DNA from: Candidatus Bathyarchaeota archaeon
GTDB lineage: Archaea > Thermoproteota > Bathyarchaeia > Bathyarchaeales > Bathycorpusculaceae
Direction: 5' to 3'
Assembly: GCA_013388895.1 (NCBI GenBank)
Contig: JACAEK010000054.1
Coordinates: 1 to 41,100, forward strand
DNA: 41,100 bases
A program made the translations under genes and the position numbers. Below the pieces are notes generated by a model, which worked only from the letters and a program-made list of their open reading frames with translations, was not told the DNA's origin and searched no databases. This document shows, in pieces, positions 14,855 to 22,303 of the stretch; the first letter of the stretch is position 1; every line of letters begins with the position of its first letter.

Positions 14855-15463
14855 ATGCTAACAAAACTAAAAGAAAAAGTTCAAAAAATGCTCACAGCCG
14901 AAGCAAAAGCCGCCCATAGAATAGGCTTAGCACCAAATGCCATAAGCATCATAGGCATCATCCTAGCTTTTCTATCAGCCACAGCCTATGCAGAATGGCA
15001 AATCAACAACTTTTACCTTTTAGTCGCAACAGTTCTGCTTCTGCTCTCGGGATTCTGCGACGCCCTAGACGGTGCAATAGCGAGACTATATGAGGAGGCA
15101 ACAGTTTTCGGCGGTTTCCTAGATTCACTTTTCGATAGATATGCAGATGCATTAGTGTATGCTGGCATAATAATAAGCGGATTATGTGATGTTCTATGGG
15201 GTTTGGCAGCCTTAACAGGCTCGTTGCTTGTAAGTTATAGTCGCGCTAGAGCAGAAGCCGCAAACATAAAAATTGAATCAGTAGGCTTGGCAGAACGCGC
15301 AGAACGCATGATTATACTCGCCATCGCAAGCCTCGTAGCATTCTTCTGGCAACCACAAACCGCCATCAACGCGGGCATAATAATGCTCGCAATACTCTCA
15401 AATTTAACGGTTCTCCAAAGAAGCGTATATGTGTATAGAAAACAAAAGAAAACAGGAAACTAG
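14855..15463 (+). CDS. CDP-alcohol phosphatidyltransferase, probable archaetidylinositol phosphate synthase
   Basis: A 202-residue integral membrane enzyme with about six helices. The catalytic motif of CDP-alcohol phosphatidyltransferases (D-x2-D-G-x2-A-R-x8-G-x3-D-x3-D) is complete: CDALDGAIAR, then GGFLDSLFDR. It joins an alcohol head group to CDP-archaeol in the membrane. By length and the FGGFLDSLFDRYAD context it resembles archaetidylinositol phosphate synthases, which use inositol 3-phosphate. Glycerol- or serine-type substrates cannot be excluded from sequence alone. With the tetraether synthase elsewhere in the window it belongs to membrane lipid synthesis. Confidence 0.8.
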   Translation: MLTKLKEKVQKMLTAEAKAAHRIGLAPNAISIIGIILAFLSATAYAEWQINNFYLLVATVLLLLSGFCDALDGAIARLYEEATVFGGFLDSLFDRYADALVYAGIIISGLCDVLWGLAALTGSLLVSYSRARAEAANIKIESVGLAERAERMIILAIASLVAFFWQPQTAINAGIIMLAILSNLTVLQRSVYVYRKQKKTGN

Positions 15464-15474
15464 GCTCTAGAGGG

Positions 15475-15771
15475 CTAAAATCTACGTCTCGGGCGCATAC
15501 GCCTTTCGTCTCGAGCCCTAACTTTTACAATACCACGATGCACAGCACATGAAACGCAATAGTATTTTGTGTCAACCCACGAAGACAAATATGTGCCTTT
15601 CTGACGAAGTTCCTTGGCTAATTGTGGGTCAACAAGCGACCGCCTTGTGGTAACTTTTTTGGCTTTGTCACGTGGCACTACTTGTCCGCACATGGCGCAT
15701 TGAACAGGACCACTCATACCTTTGCTGCCCTTGGACCTTCCACGACTCTTCCGCTTAAACGGCAATGCCAT
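15475..15771 (-). CDS. rps26e: Small ribosomal subunit protein eS26
   Basis: A 98-residue basic protein of the eS26 family, a component near the mRNA exit of the small ribosomal subunit. The zinc ribbon cysteines are visible in QCAMCG and YYCVSC, with CVSCAVHRGIVKVRA and the arginine-rich end RRMRPRRRF typical of eS26. The protein is shared by eukaryotes and TACK-type archaea and lacking in Euryarchaeota, so it is a useful marker for the organism. It has its own promoter inside the end of the upstream DUF4438 gene and a GAGG ribosome site before ATG. Confidence 0.95.
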   Translation of the reverse strand: MALPFKRKSRGRSKGSKGMSGPVQCAMCGQVVPRDKAKKVTTRRSLVDPQLAKELRQKGTYLSSWVDTKYYCVSCAVHRGIVKVRARDERRMRPRRRF

Positions 15772-15807
15772 TAACCTCTTTCAACACAAAATACTGCAAA
15801 GGCTACC

Positions 15808-15816
15808 TTATATATC
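15808..15816 (-). promoter_or_regulatory. TATA box for eS26 overlapping an upstream stop codon
   Basis: On the minus strand GATATATAA forms both a TATA box and the last codons of the DUF4438 gene. The rps26e ATG at 15771 is about 40 bases on, giving a short leader. Confidence 0.45.
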
Positions 15817-16698
15817 TGTCCTCAACTTCAGAATTGAAGCAATGTTTGATTTTGCGTTATTTTTCGGAATAATCTTTCCGGTAGATGATGTAAAGAGTGT
15901 TGTTACTCCGGGTCCATGCCCAGACGTTATACAGTTTGTATGAACCACAATGCCAACGGACACAGCGCCTTTACGATAAATCCGCCCATAAGAATGGTCA
16001 GCATCAAGAATCGCCACCAAATCGCCCAGCCTTAAATCATCAAGCCCATACTCCTTACGCGTAGCGTCATCAAATAGCTGAATGTCATAATCACCAGAAT
16101 GCGTCTGATTTGCGCCTAGACCCGAACCCATAATCGCCGCGGGAATCACATGTGTAACTGAAATCTCCAGCTTGTTACCTTTAGCCTTAGGCTTCAAAGC
16201 CTCAAGAAACCGCGGGTCCATGTTCATCACTTTTATTTCCGGATAATCTAACAGCTTCAAGCCTACACCGAAGGCTTTAACGAGCACTTTGTCGCCGAGC
16301 ATGAGTTTTTCTAAAGTTTCTTTTGGAAAATCTACTAGCACATGTTCTATGCCGCCGTGCTTTCCCGTTACAATCCCTTTTGCGCCCTTTGCGTCTCCTG
16401 CAACAACTACTGCTTCGTTTCCGACACATGAAAGCACGTTTAGGGCGGTGTTTGCGCCCTGTCCAAAACGAGGGTCATTTTCCTTATTCTCTAGGCTTAC
16501 GCCTGGTTCCACATGGTCTGCTTCCCATCCGCATGCTGGGTCGCCCACTCTCACGTTGTAAGTTATACCGCCGACCCCTGGCAAAATCATTGGCGTGCCT
16601 TCCGCCGAAATGTTATATATGCTTCTTCCGAAAACTGGGCTTGCGACTTCGCCAACAACTGAAATTTTCACTAGCTTGTCTAAGTTTGTTTTTAACAT
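15808..16698 (-). CDS. DUF4438 protein
   Basis: A 296-residue protein of the uncharacterised DUF4438 family. Seen: LVKISVVGEVASPVFGRS at the start, GGITYNVRVGDPACGWEADH, then GKHGGIEHVLVDF, a DPRFLE segment, and the terminal GHGPGVTTLFTSSTGKIIP. These are the usual landmarks of this family. Its function is unknown. The fold is probably beta-rich with small repeated strands. It is followed closely by eS26, whose promoter lies in its 3' end. A TATA-like box can be seen upstream of 16698 but not with confidence. The length is normal. Confidence 0.8.
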   Translation of the reverse strand: MLKTNLDKLVKISVVGEVASPVFGRSIYNISAEGTPMILPGVGGITYNVRVGDPACGWEADHVEPGVSLENKENDPRFGQGANTALNVLSCVGNEAVVVAGDAKGAKGIVTGKHGGIEHVLVDFPKETLEKLMLGDKVLVKAFGVGLKLLDYPEIKVMNMDPRFLEALKPKAKGNKLEISVTHVIPAAIMGSGLGANQTHSGDYDIQLFDDATRKEYGLDDLRLGDLVAILDADHSYGRIYRKGAVSVGIVVHTNCITSGHGPGVTTLFTSSTGKIIPKNNAKSNIASILKLRTDI

Positions 16699-16800
16699 TT
16701 GTAGTCCTCACTTGGAATTATATGCTTAAAATTGAAAGACTTAATAAGACTTCACTATTTTCTGTCAAAGTTTTTTTGTCTCAGCGTGGGATACAACAAG

Positions 16801-16808
16801 TTTTAAAT
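16801..16808 (+). promoter_or_regulatory. TATA box for the CBS operon
   Basis: TTTTAAAT is the best TATA-like box before the first CBS gene (ATG 16878). It would place the transcript start near 16830 and leave a leader of about 45 bases. Confidence 0.4.
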
Positions 16809-16877
16809 GCGGGATTATTATTTTGAGTTGAATGAAGTTCAAGCCTAAAATAAAAACTATCATGCGAGCTGAAAACA

Positions 16878-17474
16878 ATGTCTGACATGGGACTAAGGTC
16901 ATCTAAACTACTAGTTAAAGACGTTATGAGTAGCCCAGTTATAACCATCAATCAAGATGCGCCAGCGAACGAAGTTGCCGGACTCATGGGAAAACATGAT
17001 TTGGGCTGCATAATCGTAACCAGTAAGAATGCGAAGCCTCTTGGCATTATTACAGAAAGAGATCTGGTTGAAAGGGTTCTAGCAAAAAACGCCAAACCAG
17101 ACACTGCCAAAGCTAAGGAAGTCATGACGGCTCCTTTAATCACAATAGAAGCCGGTGAGACAATAAGCGAAGCTGCTCGAACGATGAGCAGACTAAACAT
17201 AAGAAGATTAGGCGTTTTGTACAAGGGACAGCTTGTTGGATTGCTCTCAAGCAAAGACATTCTCGCAGTCATGCCTGAGCTTTTAGAAACCATTCAGGAA
17301 CAGGCGCTCATAGAAATCGAAAATAGAGCCCAAGAAGAAACTGAAGAAGAGAAGCCTCTCGCAGGTTATTGTGACCATTGCGGAGTCTGGTCTGACAACA
17401 TGAAGGAAATTAATGGCGAATTCCTCTGTGAAGATTGTCGAGCTGAAATGCTCAGCGAAAGCGAGGAAGAATGA
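16878..17474 (+). CDS. Two-CBS-domain protein with C-terminal zinc ribbon
   Basis: A 198-residue protein with two CBS domains (about residues 12-70 and 75-133) forming one Bateman module that binds adenosine nucleotides or similar ligands. Repeats show the usual VKDVMSSPVITI start and GIITERDLVERVL end. The C-terminal 30 residues hold a zinc ribbon (CDHCGVWS, then LCEDCRAEM) and an acidic tail. The domain order CBS-CBS-ribbon fits a DNA- or protein-binding sensor. It is the first gene of a three-CBS-gene operon; the next begins nine bases after the stop. The ligand and output are unknown. Confidence 0.85.
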   Translation: MSDMGLRSSKLLVKDVMSSPVITINQDAPANEVAGLMGKHDLGCIIVTSKNAKPLGIITERDLVERVLAKNAKPDTAKAKEVMTAPLITIEAGETISEAARTMSRLNIRRLGVLYKGQLVGLLSSKDILAVMPELLETIQEQALIEIENRAQEETEEEKPLAGYCDHCGVWSDNMKEINGEFLCEDCRAEMLSESEEE

Positions 17475-17483
17475 GAAGGCGAT

Positions 17484-18272
17484 TTGTTGCGTGTTAAAGA
17501 AATCATGGACAGTAAGCATCAGTCCATTCACAAGCACGAACTTGCTACAAAAGCCCGCGCCTTAATACGCGACTTTGACCTGAGAATTCTCCCAGTGACA
17601 GACGAAAACGGAAAGCTTTTAGGAAAAATTTCTCGCCGAGACATAATGGCCATTTCCTCTTCTATCTCGGCAATCAGAGTTGAAGGGATAATGACTCCTG
17701 CTAGGCACATAGCAACGGTCGATGATGAAGTCTATTCGGCAATTAAGCAGATGCTCCAAGTAGACGCATGGTATGCGCCTGTCGTATCCAACAATAACGA
17801 AAAAATCTACTGTGGCGTTTTAGGCTTAGAAAGCTTCATTGAGCCACTAATGAAAACAAACCCTGAGAAATTCTTGAAGGACACTTCGGAAATCATGACA
17901 AAAAATGTTTTGACCTGTTCTCCGGAAGATGAAGTTGACAACATTTGGCGGTTAATGCGTGAGAAACGTCTTGCAGGCTTGCCAGTTATCAAGAACGGCA
18001 AGTTAGTTGGCATTGTTACGCAGAAAGACCTTCTTGAAAGTGGCGCAATTTTGCCAGCATTCGAGTCGTCGAAGGGACGTTTCAGAGATTCTACTAAAAT
18101 TCTTTCTGTTATGGAGACGAATATTGTGGCTGCGAAGCCCTCCGTCAAAATAATTAAAGTTGCCCGGCTTATGGTTTCAAAAAACATAGGAAGAGTTCCC
18201 GTAATAGACGAAGGCGGCAAATTAATCGGTATAGTTGACCGCGAAGATATTGCCCGGTTACTTATTAAATGA
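17484..18272 (+). CDS. Four-CBS-domain protein
   Basis: A 262-residue protein consisting of four CBS domains in tandem (about residues 1-60, 70-130, 135-190 and 205-262) and almost nothing else. Each begins with an IM(T/D) motif (VKEIMDSKHQSI, VEGIMTPARHI, SEIMTKNVLTC, VMETNIVAAKP). The second repeat is the most divergent and ends in an irregular YCGVLGLESFIE. Two Bateman modules would bind up to four nucleotide-like ligands. The start is TTG 17484 (ATG only at 17504, out of register with the domain start). The stop overlaps the next gene's ATG, so translation is coupled. Confidence 0.88.
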   Translation: MLRVKEIMDSKHQSIHKHELATKARALIRDFDLRILPVTDENGKLLGKISRRDIMAISSSISAIRVEGIMTPARHIATVDDEVYSAIKQMLQVDAWYAPVVSNNNEKIYCGVLGLESFIEPLMKTNPEKFLKDTSEIMTKNVLTCSPEDEVDNIWRLMREKRLAGLPVIKNGKLVGIVTQKDLLESGAILPAFESSKGRFRDSTKILSVMETNIVAAKPSVKIIKVARLMVSKNIGRVPVIDEGGKLIGIVDREDIARLLIK

Positions 18273-19192
18273 GAGGGAATGGGTTGAGCAGAGAAACTTT
18301 TAGAAGAACGTTGAAGGAGAAAACTAAGCCTTCCTCAAAAAAGCCTTCTTCAAAGAGTCACGCTGGTGAAATAATTCAAGTTGCAAAAGGCCCATTCGTA
18401 ACCGTGGCTTCCACCACACCAATTTATGATGCAATCCAAATAATGACAAAAGAAGGCTTTAGACGAATACCAATTGCTGACGCTGGCACAAAAGCGTTAG
18501 AGGGAATCATAACCGCCACAGACATTGTAGATTATCTAGGCGGCGGAAAGAAATTCGAAATAATTGAGCAGAGGTTTGGTGGAAATTTTTTCAAAGCCTT
18601 AAACCAATCCGTCGGCATTATAATGACCAAGAACGTTGTTTCGGTCAAGATTTCTGCAAAAATAAGCGAAGCAATAAAGTTAATGAAGGAGAAAAATCTT
18701 GGCGGCTTGCCAGTTGTTGATGATGGAAACAGAGTGAGAGCGATAATTACTGAGAGAGATATCGCAAGCCTATTTGCTGATAGAATAAGCGGCGTCAGAG
18801 TCTCTCAAATAATGTCAGAAAAAGTAATCACCGCTTTACCTAAAACAACTATTTTCGAAACAGAAAAAACAATGGCGATGCAAGGCTTCAGAAGGCTGCC
18901 AATAATTTCTGACGGCAAAGTAGCGGGCATAATAACCACCATGGACATTATACGGTTTTTCGGCTCCGGCGAAGTCTTCAAACACTTACGGTCTGGAACC
19001 ATAATACAAATATTGAACACGCCCGCGCTTCAAATAGCAACAAAAGAAATTTCGACTATCGAGCCAAATGCCGACGTTGGAAAAGCAGCAAAAATAATGC
19101 GCGACAAAGACATAGGCGCCTTACCCGTCGTTGAAAAAGAAAAACTCGTGGGCATGATAACAGAAAGAGACTTCTTCAAAATAATAGAATAA
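18269..19192 (+). CDS. Four-CBS-domain protein with basic N-terminus
   Basis: A 307-residue protein with four CBS domains (about residues 30-95, 112-170, 175-235 and 245-307) after a lysine-rich leader (LKEKTKPSSKKPSSKS). Repeats read GPFVTVASTTPIYDAIQIM, then IMTKNVVSVKISAKISEAI, then IMSEKVITALPKTTIF and KEISTIEPNADVGKAAKIM. ATG 18269 overlaps the previous stop by four bases; a TTG at 18284 with a GAGAGGG site is the other possible start. No catalytic domain is present. The basic leader could bind nucleic acid or an acidic partner. The last gene of the operon. Confidence 0.85.
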   Translation: MRGNGLSRETFRRTLKEKTKPSSKKPSSKSHAGEIIQVAKGPFVTVASTTPIYDAIQIMTKEGFRRIPIADAGTKALEGIITATDIVDYLGGGKKFEIIEQRFGGNFFKALNQSVGIIMTKNVVSVKISAKISEAIKLMKEKNLGGLPVVDDGNRVRAIITERDIASLFADRISGVRVSQIMSEKVITALPKTTIFETEKTMAMQGFRRLPIISDGKVAGIITTMDIIRFFGSGEVFKHLRSGTIIQILNTPALQIATKEISTIEPNADVGKAAKIMRDKDIGALPVVEKEKLVGMITERDFFKIIE

Positions 19193-19212
19193 ACTGGCAC
19201 AGAAAGCATGCG

Positions 19213-19962
19213 CTACTTTCTGCAAAAGATTAGATGCTCCATTGGATACTCTAAACCATATTTCTTAATATCCTGCAAATGCTCCTTGACGAACTTGGGG
19301 TCAACATGCCACTGCTTCAGTTTTCTCATAGCGACGCTGAAGCTCCTAAAGCTAAGGTTCGTCTCAAAATACTTGACAGTTAGGTCTCTAAACCCAGTCT
19401 TGTGCAGCAAGGCGGCAACTTCATCGGAAAACGGCGAAACCCACTCTGGTTTTGGCAAAGATGTCTCCAAAGAGTGTAGATTAGCCTCAATCACCAGCCT
19501 TTGAGCATTATTTTCGAACGCCTGAATCAACTCTCCATGCACCATCTGTCCGCCAGACTTTAAAACTCTATAGAACTCTCGAATAGCCTTCTCAAGACCA
19601 TTCCTGTCAAGCTCACAAAGGGTTTCATTGGAAACAATAAGATCAACACTTTCATCCGCAATGACATGCATATCTCTTACATCCGCATTCACAGGAGTAA
19701 TCAATCCCTTTAGCCTTTCCCTTCTGAGACGGGTCTTCAAAACGTCCAGATGCCCCTTATATGGACCCGTAGAGAGATCAAGTGCTATCACTTTGAAAGT
19801 CGATTTGATTCGCATTACTTTTCTAACAAAGGGAATCGTCAGCTGTCCTGTTCCGCACCCGGCCTCAAGAATGGTCGAAACATTTTCAAAATCCAAGTTC
19901 TCAATTAGAAAACGAGCCAATCGCTCATACATCATCTTAACAGTTTTCTCCAACCCAATCAA
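19213..19962 (-). CDS. Class I SAM-dependent methyltransferase
   Basis: A 249-residue methyltransferase of the Rossmann type. Motif I is ILEAGCGTGQLTIPF (about residue 32-46), the acidic loop after strand 2 is IALDLSTGP, motif VNADVRDM lies near residue 100, and the LIVSNETLCELDRNG stretch corresponds to the motif IV region. HGELIQAF is a late strand. The substrate is not predictable. It starts at TTG and is convergent with the CBS operon. A few residues separate it from the upstream divergent dihydroorotase region. The family is too broad for more. Confidence 0.75.
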   Translation of the reverse strand: MIGLEKTVKMMYERLARFLIENLDFENVSTILEAGCGTGQLTIPFVRKVMRIKSTFKVIALDLSTGPYKGHLDVLKTRLRRERLKGLITPVNADVRDMHVIADESVDLIVSNETLCELDRNGLEKAIREFYRVLKSGGQMVHGELIQAFENNAQRLVIEANLHSLETSLPKPEWVSPFSDEVAALLHKTGFRDLTVKYFETNLSFRSFSVAMRKLKQWHVDPKFVKEHLQDIKKYGLEYPMEHLIFCRK

Positions 19963-20207
19963 ACCAATAGAGTAATAAACTGTTCTAACTCATTTTTCTT
20001 TCCTAATTTTCATATTTGCACGAAGCCATAAGATTCATTATGTTCGCGGATTTTCTAACACTCGTATGCTGACACTGATTACACTTGAATAAGGACTGTT
20101 ACTCTAAATATTTTTTAATGCGGCTCATCCTCATACAATAATGTGTAATGGAATAAACTTTTAACATTCGCCGTCTACTTTATTCCAATAGCAAGAGCGC
20201 GACCAAC

Positions 20208-21548
20208 TTGATTGTAGACTCCGTCTTAACCAATGCAAAAGCCTACATAAGCAAAGAACTAGTGGACTGTAGCCTAGCTGTGGACAATGGCAAAATCTTC
20301 AAAATCGGTAAAGAGGCTAACATGCCAAAAGCCAGCTCGAAACTTGATTTGAAAAATCTGCTGGTTTTGCCAGGCTTAATTGACGTTCATGCGCATTTGC
20401 GAGATGAAGGAAAAGCCTACAAAGAAGACTTTACCAGCGGAACTGCCGCAGCAGCCGCAGGCGGAGTAACAACAATCCTTGACATGCCCAACAATGAGCC
20501 TGTAACAATGAGCGCAGAAGCACTGAGAAATCGAATGGAAAAAGCCGAAAAGAAAGTCCTAGTTAATGTTGGGTTCTACTCTGAATTTCCAAAAAACGTG
20601 AAAGAAATAGCGAACATCGTAAAAGAAGGCGCATTAGGTTTTAAGCTATTCATGGCTGAACAAATTGGCGGATTAAACATTGAAGACGACAACGCCATCT
20701 TAGAAGCATTCAAAATCGTCAGCAAGTTAAAGGCTTCAGTGGCTGTTCACGCAGAAGACAGAACAATGTTGAAAGAGGCTGAGCAGAAGCTTAAACGTGC
20801 CAGTCGCAATGACATTGAAGCCTTCTTAGAGGCACATTCTGAAAATGTTGAAGCCCAAGCTGTCAAGCGAATACTAAACATTATCACACAAACCAACACG
20901 CACGTACATTTTTGTCACATGAGCACACAAAACGGATTGGAGGCAGTGATAAGTGGAAAGAAATCTGGATTGTCAGTAACGTGTGAAACTACGCCACATC
21001 ATCTATTGTTATCCACTGAAGATTTTGGGCGTGCGGGAACATTAGCGTTGACCATGCCGCCCATTCGACAAAAACGCCATGTTTCAGCTCTGTGGGATGC
21101 AATCAAAAACGGCTGGGTTGACATTATCGCTTCTGATCATGCGCCTCATACTTTGGAGGAAAAGAAGGCAAAAAACATTTGGAATGTTAAGGTAGGCATA
21201 CCTAACTTGGAGATAATGCTTCCGCTTCTGCTCACAGAAGTTAAACGTGGGCGTTTATCAATAGGCGACATTACTACTCTTATGGTTGAGAATCCAGCCA
21301 GACTTTTCAAATTGGAAGGTAAGGGCTTTTTGAAAGAAGGAAACGACGCCGACTTGACAGTTATAGATTTGAACAGCAAATACAAGATTGACGCATCAGA
21401 ATTCCATTCGAAAGCCAAGTACTCGCCATTTGACCGACAGATAGTTGAGGGAAAACCAGTTAAAACCCTTGTTAATGGTAAACTGGTCATGGACAACGGC
21501 GAAATTGTCTCTAAAACTGGTAGTGGAAAAGTAATTCGGAGAAAATAG
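20208..21548 (+). CDS. pyrC: Dihydroorotase (type I amidohydrolase)
   Basis: A 446-residue zinc amidohydrolase. It cyclises carbamoyl aspartate to dihydroorotate in pyrimidine synthesis. The metal site residues are visible: DVHAHLRDEG (HxH), FKLFMAE (the carboxylated lysine in GALGFKLF), VAVHAEDR, HFCHMST, and IASDHAPHT. GGVTTILDMPNNEP is the typical strand for dihydroorotases and related allantoinases. Allantoinase is the alternative, but pyrC is more likely in a free-living archaeon. The start is TTG 20208. The Mut7-C gene follows one base after the stop and is presumably cotranscribed. Confidence 0.85.
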   Translation: MIVDSVLTNAKAYISKELVDCSLAVDNGKIFKIGKEANMPKASSKLDLKNLLVLPGLIDVHAHLRDEGKAYKEDFTSGTAAAAAGGVTTILDMPNNEPVTMSAEALRNRMEKAEKKVLVNVGFYSEFPKNVKEIANIVKEGALGFKLFMAEQIGGLNIEDDNAILEAFKIVSKLKASVAVHAEDRTMLKEAEQKLKRASRNDIEAFLEAHSENVEAQAVKRILNIITQTNTHVHFCHMSTQNGLEAVISGKKSGLSVTCETTPHHLLLSTEDFGRAGTLALTMPPIRQKRHVSALWDAIKNGWVDIIASDHAPHTLEEKKAKNIWNVKVGIPNLEIMLPLLLTEVKRGRLSIGDITTLMVENPARLFKLEGKGFLKEGNDADLTVIDLNSKYKIDASEFHSKAKYSPFDRQIVEGKPVKTLVNGKLVMDNGEIVSKTGSGKVIRRK

Positions 21549-21549
21549 C

Positions 21550-22023
21550 TTGAAGTTCATTGTCGATGCGATGCTTGGAAAGCTAACACGTTGGCTTCGC
21601 TTGTTGGGGCATAACGTGGAATATTCGAGTAAACTGGATGATGCGCAACTAATCGCTGTGGCTAAGAAAGAGCGAAGAATTTTGCTAACTAGAGATTTGG
21701 AGCTCTATCAACAAGCCACCGCCAAAGGAGTCACCGCCTTCTATTTAGAAGGAAAAACAGAAGAGGAAAGACTGGCAAATCTTACAAAAAGGTTCCACAT
21801 TAAACTTGACATAGACATGACGACATCCAGATGCACAAAATGCAATGTAACAGTGAAACCAATTCCAAAAGAACAAGTGACAGAAAAAGTGGAGAGAAAC
21901 ACGTTTTCACACTACGACGATTTCTGGGAATGCCCAAAATGTGGACAAATCTACTGGCAAGGCGCCCACTGGGCACACATCAAAAAAACATTAGAAACTG
22001 CAAAAGAAAAATTGAGAAGATAA
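21550..22023 (+). CDS. Mut7-C RNase-domain protein with zinc ribbon
   Basis: A 157-residue protein of the Mut7-C (DUF82) family, which has a PIN-like nuclease fold. The opening KFIVDAMLGKLTRWLRLLG has the catalytic-type aspartate and is followed by the basic helix; RRILLTRDLEL carries the next aspartate. The C-terminal half has a zinc ribbon (CTKCNV, then CPKCGQIYWQGAHWAH). The RNA targets of the archaeal proteins are unknown. The start is TTG 21550, one base after pyrC. It is convergent with rpoK, whose stop is 17 bases away. Confidence 0.85.
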   Translation: MKFIVDAMLGKLTRWLRLLGHNVEYSSKLDDAQLIAVAKKERRILLTRDLELYQQATAKGVTAFYLEGKTEEERLANLTKRFHIKLDIDMTTSRCTKCNVTVKPIPKEQVTEKVERNTFSHYDDFWECPKCGQIYWQGAHWAHIKKTLETAKEKLRR

Positions 22024-22039
22024 GTGATTTGGAAGACGC

Positions 22040-22303
22040 TTACTTTTCTTCCAGAAGCCATTTCAAAGGAATGTCCTTATAGGTTCCATCAGGCAATGTT
22101 CTTCGAATAATCATAGGCAAGATTTCTGCTTCCAATTCCTTTAAAGCCATGTCTATTGGGCTGGAAAACTTTTCTGCAGCGTCGACAAGTAGAGGGGCAC
22201 CCATGGATATTTGAAGTGCCCTAGCTCCAATTATCCTTGCTTTTTCGAAGCGAGTAAGCTTCGGGGGACCTATGGAGATGCGGTTTTCTTTTTTCGACGT
22301 ATC
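22040..22303 (-). CDS. rpoK: DNA-directed RNA polymerase subunit K (Rpb6-like), start codon not found
   Basis: On the minus strand the frame between the thermosome stop (22304-22306) and TAA 22040-22042 encodes 87 residues. They include the RpoK/Rpb6 core: IGPPKLTRFEKARIIGARAL, then QISMGAPLLVD and ILPMIIRRTLPDG. RpoK is an assembly and stability subunit of RNA polymerase. The frame has no ATG, GTG or TTG before the conserved core, only the thermosome stop followed by eleven codons in the same frame. A single extra A in the homopolymer at 22289-22294 would connect it to GTG 22320 (frame [11 protein letters not shown]), overlapping the thermosome end. Whether that is a sequencing error, a non-standard start or recoding cannot be told here. 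Confidence 0.85.
   Translation of the reverse strand, partial: DTSKKENRISIGPPKLTRFEKARIIGARALQISMGAPLLVDAAEKFSSPIDMALKELEAEILPMIIRRTLPDGTYKDIPLKWLLEEK

Noticed and set aside
19963-20207. Regulatory RNA or riboswitch before pyrC
   Set aside because: The gap has two TATA-like stretches but no stable paired structure that I could find by eye.
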